Below, piece after piece: positions 9,420-16,914 of a DNA stretch of 64,000 bases (position 1 is the first letter of the stretch; each line of letters opens with the position of its first letter). The notes beneath the pieces were generated by a model. It worked only from the letters and a program-made list of their open reading frames with translations. It did not search any database and had not been told where the DNA came from. A program made the position numbers and the translations under genes. This stretch comes from Marinobacterium arenosum (lineage in GTDB: Bacteria; Pseudomonadota; Gammaproteobacteria; Pseudomonadales; Balneatricaceae), in contig NZ_JAILYN010000006.1 in assembly GCF_019795155.1 (NCBI RefSeq), forward strand, positions 62,001 to 126,000, in the 5' to 3' direction.

Positions 9420-9435
9420 TTAATTTACCGATTAA
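9420..9435. promoter_or_regulatory. candidate LysR operator between azoR and its divergent regulator
   Basis: TTAAT-N6-ATTAA is an inverted repeat containing the T-N11-A pattern bound by LysR regulators. It lies midway between two divergent starts in the 112-bp gap, which is the most AT-rich segment nearby (several TTTAAT/ATTAAA runs). Confidence 0.45.
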
Positions 9436-9480
9436 AAATAGCAAAATTAAGCAAGATTTAATCAAATAATTAGATAAATC

Positions 9481-10380
9481 ATGAAACCTCAAGTCACCCT
9501 GGAACAATGGCAGGCACTGCTGGCGGTGGTCGATGCCGGCGGTTATGCCCAGGCCGCCGAACAACTGAAAAAAAGCCAGTCGGCGGTCAGCTACGCGATC
9601 CAGAAGATTGAAACCGCGCTGTCGGTGCGGATTTTCGAGCTGTCCGGTCGCAAAGCGGTGCTGACCGGCGCCGGCCAGGCGCTGTACCGGCGTGCCCAGA
9701 CACTGGTCGAGGAAGCCGCCCTGACCGAGCAATTGGCCGCCCAGTACGCGGAAGGCTGGGAAGCGGAAGTGCGCATCGCGGTCGATACCATCGTGCCGGA
9801 TGAACTGGTGCTGCACTGCCTGGCCCAGTTCGCCGCCGAGGCGCCGCAGATCCGGGTTGAGCTGCGCGAGACGGTGCTCAGCGGTACCGAAGAGGCGATC
9901 CGCAACAAGGCGGTCGACCTGGCGATCAGCGGCGTGGTGCCGGTCGGCCATCTGAGCACCCCGCTGATGCGGACCCGCTTTATCGCCGTCGCCCACCCCA
10001 ACCACCCGCTGCACCAGCTCGGTCGGCCGGTGACCCAGCGCGACCTGCGCAAGCACCGCCAGCTGGTGGTTCGCGATTCCGGCAGCCGCAATATAGACGC
10101 CGGCTGGCTCGGCGCCGACCAGCGCTGGACGCTGAGCCATCTGCACACTTCGATCCGCGCCGCCTGCCTGGGACTGGGTTACGCCTGGTACCCTGAGCCC
10201 AAAATCCGCCACCAGTTGGAGCAGGGCCGGCTTAAACAGCTGCCGCTGGAGGAGGGATGGCAGCGCTTCGTACAGCTGAACCTGACCTACAGCCGCGGCG
10301 AGTTTGCCGGCCCGGCGGCACGCCGGCTGGGCGAACTGTTCCTGGCACACGCCAAGGCCGAATATCCCGATTGCCAATAG
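9481..10380 (+). CDS. LysR family transcriptional regulator
   Basis: 299 residues, the usual LysR length. The N-terminal winged helix is clear (LEQWQALLAVVDAGGYAQAA, then KSQSAVSYAIQKIE), followed by the linker helix and a periplasmic-binding-fold effector domain (EVRIAVDTIVPDELVLHCL). The divergent arrangement with azoR makes azoR the likely target, by analogy with other LysR-quinone reductase pairs. No strong ribosome site precedes the ATG at 9481. The GNAT gene follows after 12 bases. Confidence 0.95.
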   Translation: MKPQVTLEQWQALLAVVDAGGYAQAAEQLKKSQSAVSYAIQKIETALSVRIFELSGRKAVLTGAGQALYRRAQTLVEEAALTEQLAAQYAEGWEAEVRIAVDTIVPDELVLHCLAQFAAEAPQIRVELRETVLSGTEEAIRNKAVDLAISGVVPVGHLSTPLMRTRFIAVAHPNHPLHQLGRPVTQRDLRKHRQLVVRDSGSRNIDAGWLGADQRWTLSHLHTSIRAACLGLGYAWYPEPKIRHQLEQGRLKQLPLEEGWQRFVQLNLTYSRGEFAGPAARRLGELFLAHAKAEYPDCQ

Positions 10381-10392
10381 GAAGGAAGCTAA

Positions 10393-10863
10393 ATGAGCAT
10401 CCAGATCCGCCGCTGGCGGCCCGATGACAGTGTCGCCATCCACCAGCTGTTCCATGCCAGCGTGCAGCAGCTGGCCGCCGAGCATTACAGCGCCGAGCAG
10501 CGCGCCGCCTGGGCGTCTCCGCAGCTCGACCTGCCGTTCTGGCAGCAGCGGTTGGCACAGACCCGGCCCTGGATAGCGGAGATCGAGCAACGGCTGGCCG
10601 GCTTTGCCGAACTGATCCCGGCGGACAGCTACATCGACTGCATCTACGTACACCCCGACCATGCCGGTCGAGGCGTCGGCTCAGCGCTGCTCGAGCACCT
10701 GCTGAGCGAAGCCCGCTCGCTCGGTCTTCGCCGGCTCGACGTCGATGTCAGTGAAACCGCCCTGCCATTGTTCCGTAAATTTGATTTCGCTCAGCTCCAG
10801 CCCAACCGGCTGGAACGAAACGGCATCGAGCTGGTCAATTGGCGGATGCAAAAGCAGTTGTAA
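10393..10863 (+). CDS. GNAT family N-acetyltransferase
   Basis: 156 residues. The acetyl-CoA pyrophosphate loop is plain in VHPDHAGRGVGSALLEHLL (Q/RxxGxG/A type), preceded by the beta-strand IDCIYV. The C-terminal LPLFRKFDFAQLQ is the usual motif in this subgroup. It resembles the YafP/ElaA-like putative acetyltransferases. The substrate is unknown. GGAAGG precedes the ATG, and it probably shares a transcript with the LysR gene. Confidence 0.9.
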   Translation: MSIQIRRWRPDDSVAIHQLFHASVQQLAAEHYSAEQRAAWASPQLDLPFWQQRLAQTRPWIAEIEQRLAGFAELIPADSYIDCIYVHPDHAGRGVGSALLEHLLSEARSLGLRRLDVDVSETALPLFRKFDFAQLQPNRLERNGIELVNWRMQKQL

Positions 10864-10918
10864 CCCCAATTGGCGATTGGGCCCGCCACCGATGCAACCT
10901 GGATTCGACCTGGAGATT

Positions 10919-11419
10919 ATGATGAAAACGTCCCTGCGCACCCTGTCCCTGTCGGTACTATTGGCCGGCCTGCTGCCACTTGCCGCGCCAGCCAACGCCG
11001 CCAACCCGGTCTGGCTTGAAGGCAAAACCGACAGCAGCCTGCCGATCACCGTCTATCGCAGCGCCAGCTGCGGCTGCTGCAAGGCCTGGGTCAGCCATCT
11101 GAAGGACCACAATTTCAAGGTAGACGACGTAGTGGTGCAGAATATGAACAGCGTCAAACAGCAGCTGGGGGTACAGTCGCAGCTGGCCTCCTGCCACACC
11201 GCAGTGGTCAACGGCGTGGTGATCGAGGGCCATGTGCCGGCACAGGATATCAAGCGGTTGCTGGCCTCGCCCGGCAAGGTGCAGATGCTGAGCGTACCCG
11301 GCATGCCGTCCGGCAGCCCCGGCATGGATATGGCCGGGGCACCGAAGCATGACTTTGCGGTTTATGCGCTGGATAGCGACAACAAGCTGAGCACGTTCAG
11401 CGAGTACAAGGACTACTAA
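10919..11419 (+). CDS. DUF411 domain periplasmic protein
   Basis: 166 residues with a signal peptide (SLSVLLAGLLPLAAPANA). The mature part is a thioredoxin-like DUF411 domain: VYRSASCGCCKAWVSHL carries the CGCC motif, and QLASCHTAVVNGVVIEGHVP carries a further Cys-His. The C-terminus is Met/Gly/Pro rich (MPSGSPGMDM). DUF411 proteins occur with copper and other metal-resistance genes; metal binding by the CGCC/CH set is the usual proposal. Start 10919 (ATGATG) has CTGGAG about 4-9 bases upstream. No metal-export gene lies next to it. Confidence 0.92.
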   Translation: MMKTSLRTLSLSVLLAGLLPLAAPANAANPVWLEGKTDSSLPITVYRSASCGCCKAWVSHLKDHNFKVDDVVVQNMNSVKQQLGVQSQLASCHTAVVNGVVIEGHVPAQDIKRLLASPGKVQMLSVPGMPSGSPGMDMAGAPKHDFAVYALDSDNKLSTFSEYKDY

Positions 11420-11609
11420 GCGCCCCACCTCCCCCTGTCAGGCTGGAGCAACGCTCCGGCCGGCCTCCTTGTCAGCCCCTGCCTTCCGTTTCCTCGCCGA
11501 ACACTGGCTGGCGCCCGTCCGGCGCCAGCTGCTGATCGATATAGTTACATCCAATGTTAAAATTTATCCGATAAAATGACTGCCGTTTATCCCCTCTGAG
11601 AACAAGCTG

Positions 11610-11840
11610 ATGACGTTAAAACAAGCAAAAACACTATATAGCGACGGCAAGCTGACCAGTGCCGAAATCATGCGCAACCCTAGCCAGAACGACCACTGGT
11701 TCGCTTCGGTCTATAAGAAATCCGGCAAGATGTTCATGCTGGTAGACGAGGCTGACAAGGTGATTTCGCTGAACGACCTGAATGCGCTGGTCAAACTGGT
11801 CCGCTCGGTCGGCTTCCGGCGGGTACTGTTGCACGTCTGA
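11610..11840 (+). CDS. small protein of unknown function
   Basis: A 76-residue protein beginning MTLKQAKTLYSDGKLTSAEI. It is soluble, basic at the N-terminus, and has no cysteine cluster or membrane segment. The pattern (helix, then strands with WFASVYKKSGKMFMLVDEAD, then helix) suggests a compact alpha/beta fold. Sequence composition is lower in GC than its neighbours. Transcription is probably independent, since the 190 bases upstream contain an AT-rich stretch at 11545-11580. I do not recognise the family. Confidence 0.65.
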   Translation: MTLKQAKTLYSDGKLTSAEIMRNPSQNDHWFASVYKKSGKMFMLVDEADKVISLNDLNALVKLVRSVGFRRVLLHV

Positions 11841-11970
11841 TGGAACCAGCTACCGGTATTTCCAGCGGAAAAGTGGAGATATTTAAGCCGATGGGGATCA
11901 TATATATTGGGGGTAAAGGAGATGCGTAGTCGCGCACATTTGCCCCGTCCGGCCGGCTGGAGATACCGAC

Positions 11971-12471
11971 ATGAAGACCGTCGACGCCAACACCGTTATC
12001 GACACCCTCGGCTTACCCTATCTGCATGACCTGTCCACCTTCGGCGCTCTCTCGGACGCCGCCATTCTGAGCCTGCTACGGCATGGCGAAATCAAACGGC
12101 TGAGCAAGGGCGAGATCCTCTACCAGTGGCATTCGCCGGTCACCGGCTTCGGGGTCGTTCTGGAGGGGGATTTCGCGTTTTATAAGCATTGCGAAGGACA
12201 CGACGTGTTGACCCGACATTTCCTCAGCGGCGAACAGATGGGTTTCGACACCATGATCGCCTTGAAGCCGCATAGCGGCACTGCCGTGGCGGCGGAGGAG
12301 ACGCTGGTGCTGGAGATCAGCAGCGGTCAGTTCTATGACCTTCATATCGACTTCCCGGCCGATTTTGGTCTGCTGATGATCAACCTGTCACGTGAGCTGG
12401 CACGCGAGATCGCCATGCTGGAAGAGGTGATCGGCCAGAGCACCGGCTGGCACCTGGCAACCCACCTCTAA
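11971..12471 (+). CDS. cyclic-nucleotide-binding-domain protein without DNA-binding domain
   Basis: 166 residues forming one Crp-type beta-roll. LGALSDAAILSLLRHGEIKRL-like entry and KGEILYQWHSPVTGFGVVLEGDF match the family, and the C-terminal helix (MLMINLSRELAREI region) ends the domain. There is no helix-turn-helix after it. The phosphate-binding cassette (usually G-E-x6-R-x-A) reads as FLSGEQMGFDTMIAL and lacks the Arg, so cAMP binding is unlikely in the classical way. CTGGAG lies 9 bases before the ATG. Role unknown. Confidence 0.8.
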   Translation: MKTVDANTVIDTLGLPYLHDLSTFGALSDAAILSLLRHGEIKRLSKGEILYQWHSPVTGFGVVLEGDFAFYKHCEGHDVLTRHFLSGEQMGFDTMIALKPHSGTAVAAEETLVLEISSGQFYDLHIDFPADFGLLMINLSRELAREIAMLEEVIGQSTGWHLATHL

Positions 12472-12564
12472 CCGCCGACCGGTCGATCGATACAGCCCTA
12501 TGGGGAGCTGCAAGCGATAAGCGGCACAACAGGTTCGAGGTTTCCCGCTAAAGCGCGGAGAACC

Positions 12565-13032
12565 CTATTTATTCCAGCAATCGGCGTCCGCATAACCACC
12601 GCTATGGCTGGCTCCATCCTGGTTGACGGCGAAGGTGCCGCAGCTGTCGCTGGTCTGGGAACTGCCCGACGCCGGTGTCGCGGTGGCAGTAAAGCCGGCC
12701 GCCGAGTTGGCGGTAACCGCCATGGTGTAGTAGCCATCTTCGGATCCGGTGCCGTTCCAGCCGATCTCCGCCAGGGTGCCGTAGTCGGTATCATTGCCGC
12801 GCCACTGCTCCTGTAATAGCTGGATTCGCAGCAGGCTGTTGATCGCATCCAACCGGCGCGACTCCCGAACCGAATCCATGTAGCTCGGGTAGGCGATTGC
12901 CGCCAGAATGCCGAGGATGGCAACGCTTATCAGCAGCTCAATCAGGGTAAAACCGTTGCTGCAGCAGCCCTCCCTGCCCTTCATGCAATGTTGCTCCGTT
13001 TTACAACCAATAGTTTCCATTCGCCGGGACAC
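12565..13032 (-). CDS. pilE: type IV pilin-like protein (PilE-type minor pilin)
   Basis: The class III signal peptide is NG|FTLIELLISVAILGILAA, with Glu5 of the mature protein present and a membrane helix following. The mature domain ends with a Cys pair (SCGTFAV and DADCWNK) typical of the PilE C-terminal disulfide loop. AAGGAGG is four bases from the GTG at 13032, which gives a 27-residue leader. An ATG at 12984 would give an 11-residue leader and is a good alternative. It is divergent from the fimT-pilW-pilX-pilV operon. Confidence 0.88.
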   Translation of the reverse strand: MSRRMETIGCKTEQHCMKGREGCCSNGFTLIELLISVAILGILAAIAYPSYMDSVRESRRLDAINSLLRIQLLQEQWRGNDTDYGTLAEIGWNGTGSEDGYYTMAVTANSAAGFTATATPASGSSQTSDSCGTFAVNQDGASHSGGYADADCWNK

Positions 13033-13145
13033 GACTCCTCCTTACCCCAAATCCTTTACCTGGATCAAACGCTAAGCGGTTTAATTTCCCTTACGACAGC
13101 TGGTGAACTAGAGTATGGCCTAAATAAGGACCTATTTTTCTCGCC

Positions 13146-13727
13146 ATGCGTCAACGGACTGAACTTTTGAAGCACAGTGCAGGTTTTACCGCTGTCGAAC
13201 TGCTGGTGTCACTGACGGTGATCACCCTCCTGGTCGGCGTGGCGCTTCCTTCATTCAGCGACTATATCGATCGCAGCCGGCTGCAATCCGCCGCCGAAAC
13301 CATCGCCAGCGACCTTTATCTTGCCCGTAGCGAAGCGGTAATGCGAGGCGTCAGCGGCAATATCACCGTCAGCTTCAGCACCGATGGCGCCACCAGTTGG
13401 TGCTACGGCCTCAACCTCAACAGCGCCTGCGACTGCAGCCTGACCGATACCGGTGACGCCGATGCCTGTGTACTGGATACCGCCGGTGTCAACAACCTGA
13501 AGGTAGTCAGCAGTAGCGATTACTCCGCTGTCAGCATGACCTCAGCCAACTTCTCTGGCGCTACCAGCACCAGTTTCACCTCGGTGCGTGGCGGCGCGGA
13601 CAGCGGCCAGGTGGTTCTGCAGTCGGCCAGTGGCCAACAGCTGCAGGTCGCAGTCACCGCGCTGAGCCGGGTGCGGATCTGCTCGCCAGCAGGGAACAGC
13701 TATGTGACGGGGTACCCGACATGCTGA
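13146..13727 (+). CDS. fimT: GspH/FimT family minor pseudopilin
   Basis: 193 residues. The prepilin leader ends at Gly13 (SAG|FTAVELLVSLTVITLL), with Glu5 of the mature chain, followed by the GspH/FimT signature DLYLARSEAVMRG. The C-terminal domain has several cysteines (CDCS and the terminal TC). FimT/GspH proteins prime the tip of type IV pili or type II secretion pseudopili, and some bind DNA during uptake. This is the first gene of a four-gene pilin operon and overlaps pilW by 7 bases. Confidence 0.9.
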   Translation: MRQRTELLKHSAGFTAVELLVSLTVITLLVGVALPSFSDYIDRSRLQSAAETIASDLYLARSEAVMRGVSGNITVSFSTDGATSWCYGLNLNSACDCSLTDTGDADACVLDTAGVNNLKVVSSSDYSAVSMTSANFSGATSTSFTSVRGGADSGQVVLQSASGQQLQVAVTALSRVRICSPAGNSYVTGYPTC

Positions 13728-14434
13728 GCGACTCTATCTCGCGCCAGCGGGGATTTTCATTCGTCGAAATGATGATCAGCCTCACCCTGGCACTGGTGGT
13801 GGTCGGTGTGGCGCTGCACTACTACGTCACCGTGGTCAGCACCACCAGCGGCACACGTGACCAGACCCGGCTGGTCGAGGAGCTGCGTGCCGCGATAACC
13901 GTGATGACCCAGGATATCCGGCGGGCCGGCTACTGGGCCGCGCTACCGGGCAGCGACGACCTGAGTGCCAACCCGTTCACCAGCGGCGGCAACGACCTGG
14001 CGGTCTCGGCGTTCACCGATGAAGCCGCCAACTCCTGCATTCTCTACAGCTATGACCTGGACGAGGACAAGACCGTCGACGACGGCAGCGCCACCGCCGG
14101 CGATATGGAGCAGTTCGGCTTCCGGTTAAACGACGGTGCCCTGCAGCAACGGACCGGCGGCAACAGCTTCGCCTGCACCGACAACGGCGGCTGGGAAACG
14201 GTCACCACCCCGGAGATCGAGCTCACCGCACTGACCTTTACCCTCAACGAAAGCTGCCTGAATGTCGCCACCGATACGTCGGGCTGTCCGTGCAGCTCCG
14301 GCGCTCCCTGCCAGCATATCCGACGGGTCGATATCAACCTCAGCGGCCGGTTGGTCGACAACACCGCCACCCAGATTTCGCTGACCGAATCGTTGCGGAT
14401 CCGCAACGACAAATTCGTTGCGGTAACCCCATAG
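13721..14434 (+). CDS. pilW: type IV pilus minor pilin PilW
   Basis: 237 residues. The leader is cleaved at QRG|FSFVEMMISLTLALVVVG with Glu5, and MTQDIRRAGYW is the PilW family motif. Paired cysteines (CPCSSGAPC) occur near the C-terminus. PilW joins FimT/PilV/PilX in the tip initiation complex of the pilus. It overlaps the fimT stop, and pilX starts 8 bases after its stop, indicating a tight operon. Confidence 0.9.
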   Translation: MLSDSISRQRGFSFVEMMISLTLALVVVGVALHYYVTVVSTTSGTRDQTRLVEELRAAITVMTQDIRRAGYWAALPGSDDLSANPFTSGGNDLAVSAFTDEAANSCILYSYDLDEDKTVDDGSATAGDMEQFGFRLNDGALQQRTGGNSFACTDNGGWETVTTPEIELTALTFTLNESCLNVATDTSGCPCSSGAPCQHIRRVDINLSGRLVDNTATQISLTESLRIRNDKFVAVTP

Positions 14435-14442
14435 GTGCCACC

Positions 14443-15537
14443 ATGACGAAACTCGCTTCCTCTACCTGCCGTGCTCCGCTGCGCCAGCAAGCTGGCTTCA
14501 TCACCCTGGCGATCAGCATGGTGGTACTGCTGGCCGCCACCCTGACCGCGTTCGGCATGGTACGCACCACCCTGATCGAGCAACGGATCACCAACAACGA
14601 CACCCGCGCCAAGGAAGCCCGCCATGCCGCCGAAGCGGCCTTGGAGTACGGTATCGCCTGGTACACCAGCAACAACCCCAGCTGGAGTACCTCCGGCAGC
14701 GTCGAAATCGCCAGCCCGAGCAGCGCTGCACCGACCCTCACCGGCAACAACGGCGAGCAGTTCACCGCGACGGTCGGTTACCAGCGCGACCCAAGCCAGC
14801 CGAACTACGTACGGGTAACCGCCTCTGTGGTAGCCGCCAGCGCCGCCAATATCAGCGCCAGCGTACAGCAGTACATCTACAACAACAGCCTGCTGGCAAA
14901 CCCTACCAGCCTGGGCCCGCCGATGATTATCGACGGCTGCTTCTCCGGCGCGCTCGGCAATCCGGATATCTACCCCTCCGGCTACGGCAGCGGCGGCCCC
15001 TTCGGCAGCGCCATCTCCACCTCCCAGCCGAGCACCGTCGATGGCAGCGACTGCATCCAGCTGGGCCACCTGAACGTTCATGGCGGCGCCACCGAGAATG
15101 ACGCCTTCAGCGGCGACCTCTGGAATCAGCTGTTTAGCGTTTCCCGGACGGAGATGAAGGCGATCGCCGACCAGGAAGTGGCCAACGGCGTCGCCGACGA
15201 AGACCGCACCGTGGTGTGGGTCACCAGTACCGCCAACTACCATACCTCCTGGGGATCGGCCAGCAAGCCGGTGATCCTGGTTTTCGATGCCGTCGCCAAC
15301 TGCCCCACGATCAACGGCAACCCGACCATCTATGGCGTGGTGTTCATGGACAGCGCCTGTGACAGCGCCAACGGCTGGGGCGGCACCGATGTCTATGGCA
15401 CCGTGGCGGTCAACGGTGACGTATCCGACCTGAACGCCAATACCACCATCTCCGACTGGTCACTGACCGGCGGCGACACCGGCCACCTGAAGAGCGGCAT
15501 CGCCCCGCGGATTCCGGGCAGCTGGAAGGATTTCTAG
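14443..15537 (+). CDS. pilX: PilX-like minor pilin, long form
   Basis: 364 residues starting MTKLASS at 14443; the frame is open further upstream only as overlap with pilW. The N-terminus QQAGFITLAISMVVLLAATL is a PilX-type segment that lacks the usual Glu5. LIEQRITNNDTRAKEARHAAEAALEYG matches the PilX helix. It is about twice the length of typical PilX (about 170-200 residues). The extra C-terminal domain resembles that of large PilX proteins and includes YGVVFMDSACDS. It may carry functions normally supplied by PilY1, which is absent here. Confidence 0.82.
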   Translation: MTKLASSTCRAPLRQQAGFITLAISMVVLLAATLTAFGMVRTTLIEQRITNNDTRAKEARHAAEAALEYGIAWYTSNNPSWSTSGSVEIASPSSAAPTLTGNNGEQFTATVGYQRDPSQPNYVRVTASVVAASAANISASVQQYIYNNSLLANPTSLGPPMIIDGCFSGALGNPDIYPSGYGSGGPFGSAISTSQPSTVDGSDCIQLGHLNVHGGATENDAFSGDLWNQLFSVSRTEMKAIADQEVANGVADEDRTVVWVTSTANYHTSWGSASKPVILVFDAVANCPTINGNPTIYGVVFMDSACDSANGWGGTDVYGTVAVNGDVSDLNANTTISDWSLTGGDTGHLKSGIAPRIPGSWKDF

Positions 15538-15546
15538 GAGCCGGCG

Positions 15547-16413
15547 ATGAAATTGCCTCAACACAACCATAAACAACGCGGCGTCTCCCTGGTGGAGTTG
15601 CTGGTGACCACCGTGACCGTCTCGTTGGGCCTGATTACCCTGACGAACCTGCAGAATAATTCGCTGCAGGACAACAACCAGAGCAAGGCTCAGACCGAAG
15701 CGCTGGCGGTGGCCGAACAGCAATTGGAACAGTTGCGCTATTTCATAACCGACGATGCCTACAGCGACGACATCGTCAACGGCTCGGCCAGCCACAGCGG
15801 CACCAATGCCAGTTACAGTATCAGCCGGACGGTGACCAGCAACGCCACCCCCAATTACAAGACGGTCGCCATCACTGTCGGCTGGAGTGATAAGGAGGGC
15901 AACCACTCGGTCACGCTGGATTCGATCATCGCGCTGAACGATCCGCTGGAGTCGGGCAAATTGCTCAGCCAGTTGAGTGGTATTGAGTTACCGGCGGAAG
16001 AACCGGCAGAGGAAGAGACCCCGGCGGAGGATGAAGAGGCTCCGGTCGAAGAGGAAGAGGCTCCGGCTGAAGAGGAAGAGGCTCCGGCTGAAGAGGAGGA
16101 AACGCCGCTGGAGGAGGAAGCCGAACCCTACACCCTGACCATCAGCGGCAGCATTGCCACCTATGGTAGCGGCATTCAGTTCCAAGGGGCCTCGGGCAGT
16201 GGCAACTACGGCGTGCAGTGCAACAGCTCGTCCAGCAGTTACGCCTGTATCGTCGGGCCGATTGCCGCCGACGACAGCTGGACCGGCACCATCTCGATAG
16301 CCACCAACAAGGTGGTCTGCAACCCGCCGGACCACCCGACCCCCTATACCAATATCACCGGCAACCAGAGCCAGGACTACAACCTGGGCAAGACCGCATC
16401 GGACTGTCCCTGA
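15547..16413 (+). CDS. pilV: PilV-like minor pilin with acidic Pro/Glu linker and extra C-terminal domain
   Basis: 288 residues. The leader ends KQRG|VSLVELLVTTVTVSLG (Glu5 present), followed by the PilV pattern AEQQLEQLRYF. Residues about 149-193 form a very acidic linker of repeated EEEEAPA units. Then comes a separate domain of about 95 residues with Cys pairs, rich in Gly, Ser and Asn. Typical PilV stops at 150-190 residues, so both linker and tail are additions. AGGAG precedes the ATG. It is the last gene of the pilin operon. Confidence 0.85.
   Translation: MKLPQHNHKQRGVSLVELLVTTVTVSLGLITLTNLQNNSLQDNNQSKAQTEALAVAEQQLEQLRYFITDDAYSDDIVNGSASHSGTNASYSISRTVTSNATPNYKTVAITVGWSDKEGNHSVTLDSIIALNDPLESGKLLSQLSGIELPAEEPAEEETPAEDEEAPVEEEEAPAEEEEAPAEEEETPLEEEAEPYTLTISGSIATYGSGIQFQGASGSGNYGVQCNSSSSSYACIVGPIAADDSWTGTISIATNKVVCNPPDHPTPYTNITGNQSQDYNLGKTASDCP
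16048..16089 (+). repeat. 21-bp in-frame tandem repeat in pilV
   Basis: Two exact copies of a 21-base unit (16048-16068 and 16069-16089; each encodes EEEEAPA) are flanked by degenerate copies on both sides. The unit is a multiple of three, so slippage would lengthen or shorten the acidic linker without breaking the frame. Confidence 0.85.
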
Positions 16414-16435
16414 TTATCCGGCGGCGGTAGTAACG

Positions 16436-16756
16436 TTAAATCTCGAACGCGAATTCCGGGTCATGTTCAATGACCCGGTGAAAGTGATCCAGATCCTCTG
16501 GATGGCGGTTGAAGGCCTGTTCGATCGCATCACACAGCCGGGTGCAGATCTCCTCCTGTTCGAGTGAGCCCAGGTTCTCGTGGTAGTGGGCCAGCACCTG
16601 CGGTTGGATACCGCTCGCCCGCTGCGCATGCTCGCCGGCCAGCATATCGACCTGGCAGACGTTGTAGCCGGATTCGTCGTACAGGCCGACGATCCACTGT
16701 TTCAGTCGATCATCGTCCTCGACCACCAGGTCATTCTTGGCAACCAGTTTCATCAT
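16436..16756 (-). CDS. small hypothetical protein
   Basis: 106 residues, acidic and His-rich (DHFHRVIEHDPEF; HYHENL), soluble and without signal or membrane segments. GGGAGG sits 5 bases before the ATGATG start. It is convergent with pilV (22 bases between the stops) and lies downstream of the metalloprotease terminator, so it has its own promoter region of about 90 bases. I do not recognise the family. Confidence 0.72.
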   Translation of the reverse strand: MMKLVAKNDLVVEDDDRLKQWIVGLYDESGYNVCQVDMLAGEHAQRASGIQPQVLAHYHENLGSLEQEEICTRLCDAIEQAFNRHPEDLDHFHRVIEHDPEFAFEI

Positions 16757-16844
16757 CGGATCCTCCCGGTTCGGATATTAGAAAGGATTGCCCAGCCGAG
16801 GGATTTCGCCAGTGCCATCCAGCTTTGGCGGGAAACGCCGGATA

Positions 16845-16889
16845 CAAAAAAGCCGACAGTACCAGGCGATTCGCCCGGCGCTGTCGGCT
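16845..16889 (-). terminator. intrinsic terminator of the PKD metalloprotease gene
   Basis: On the minus strand AGCCGACAG (16889-16881) pairs with CTGTCGGCT (16859-16851) around a 21-base, GC-rich loop, followed directly by a T-run. It lies 26 bases past the stop at 16915. Confidence 0.88.
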
Positions 16890-16914
16890 GATTCAGCAAG
16901 CGACAAGCGGTGGC

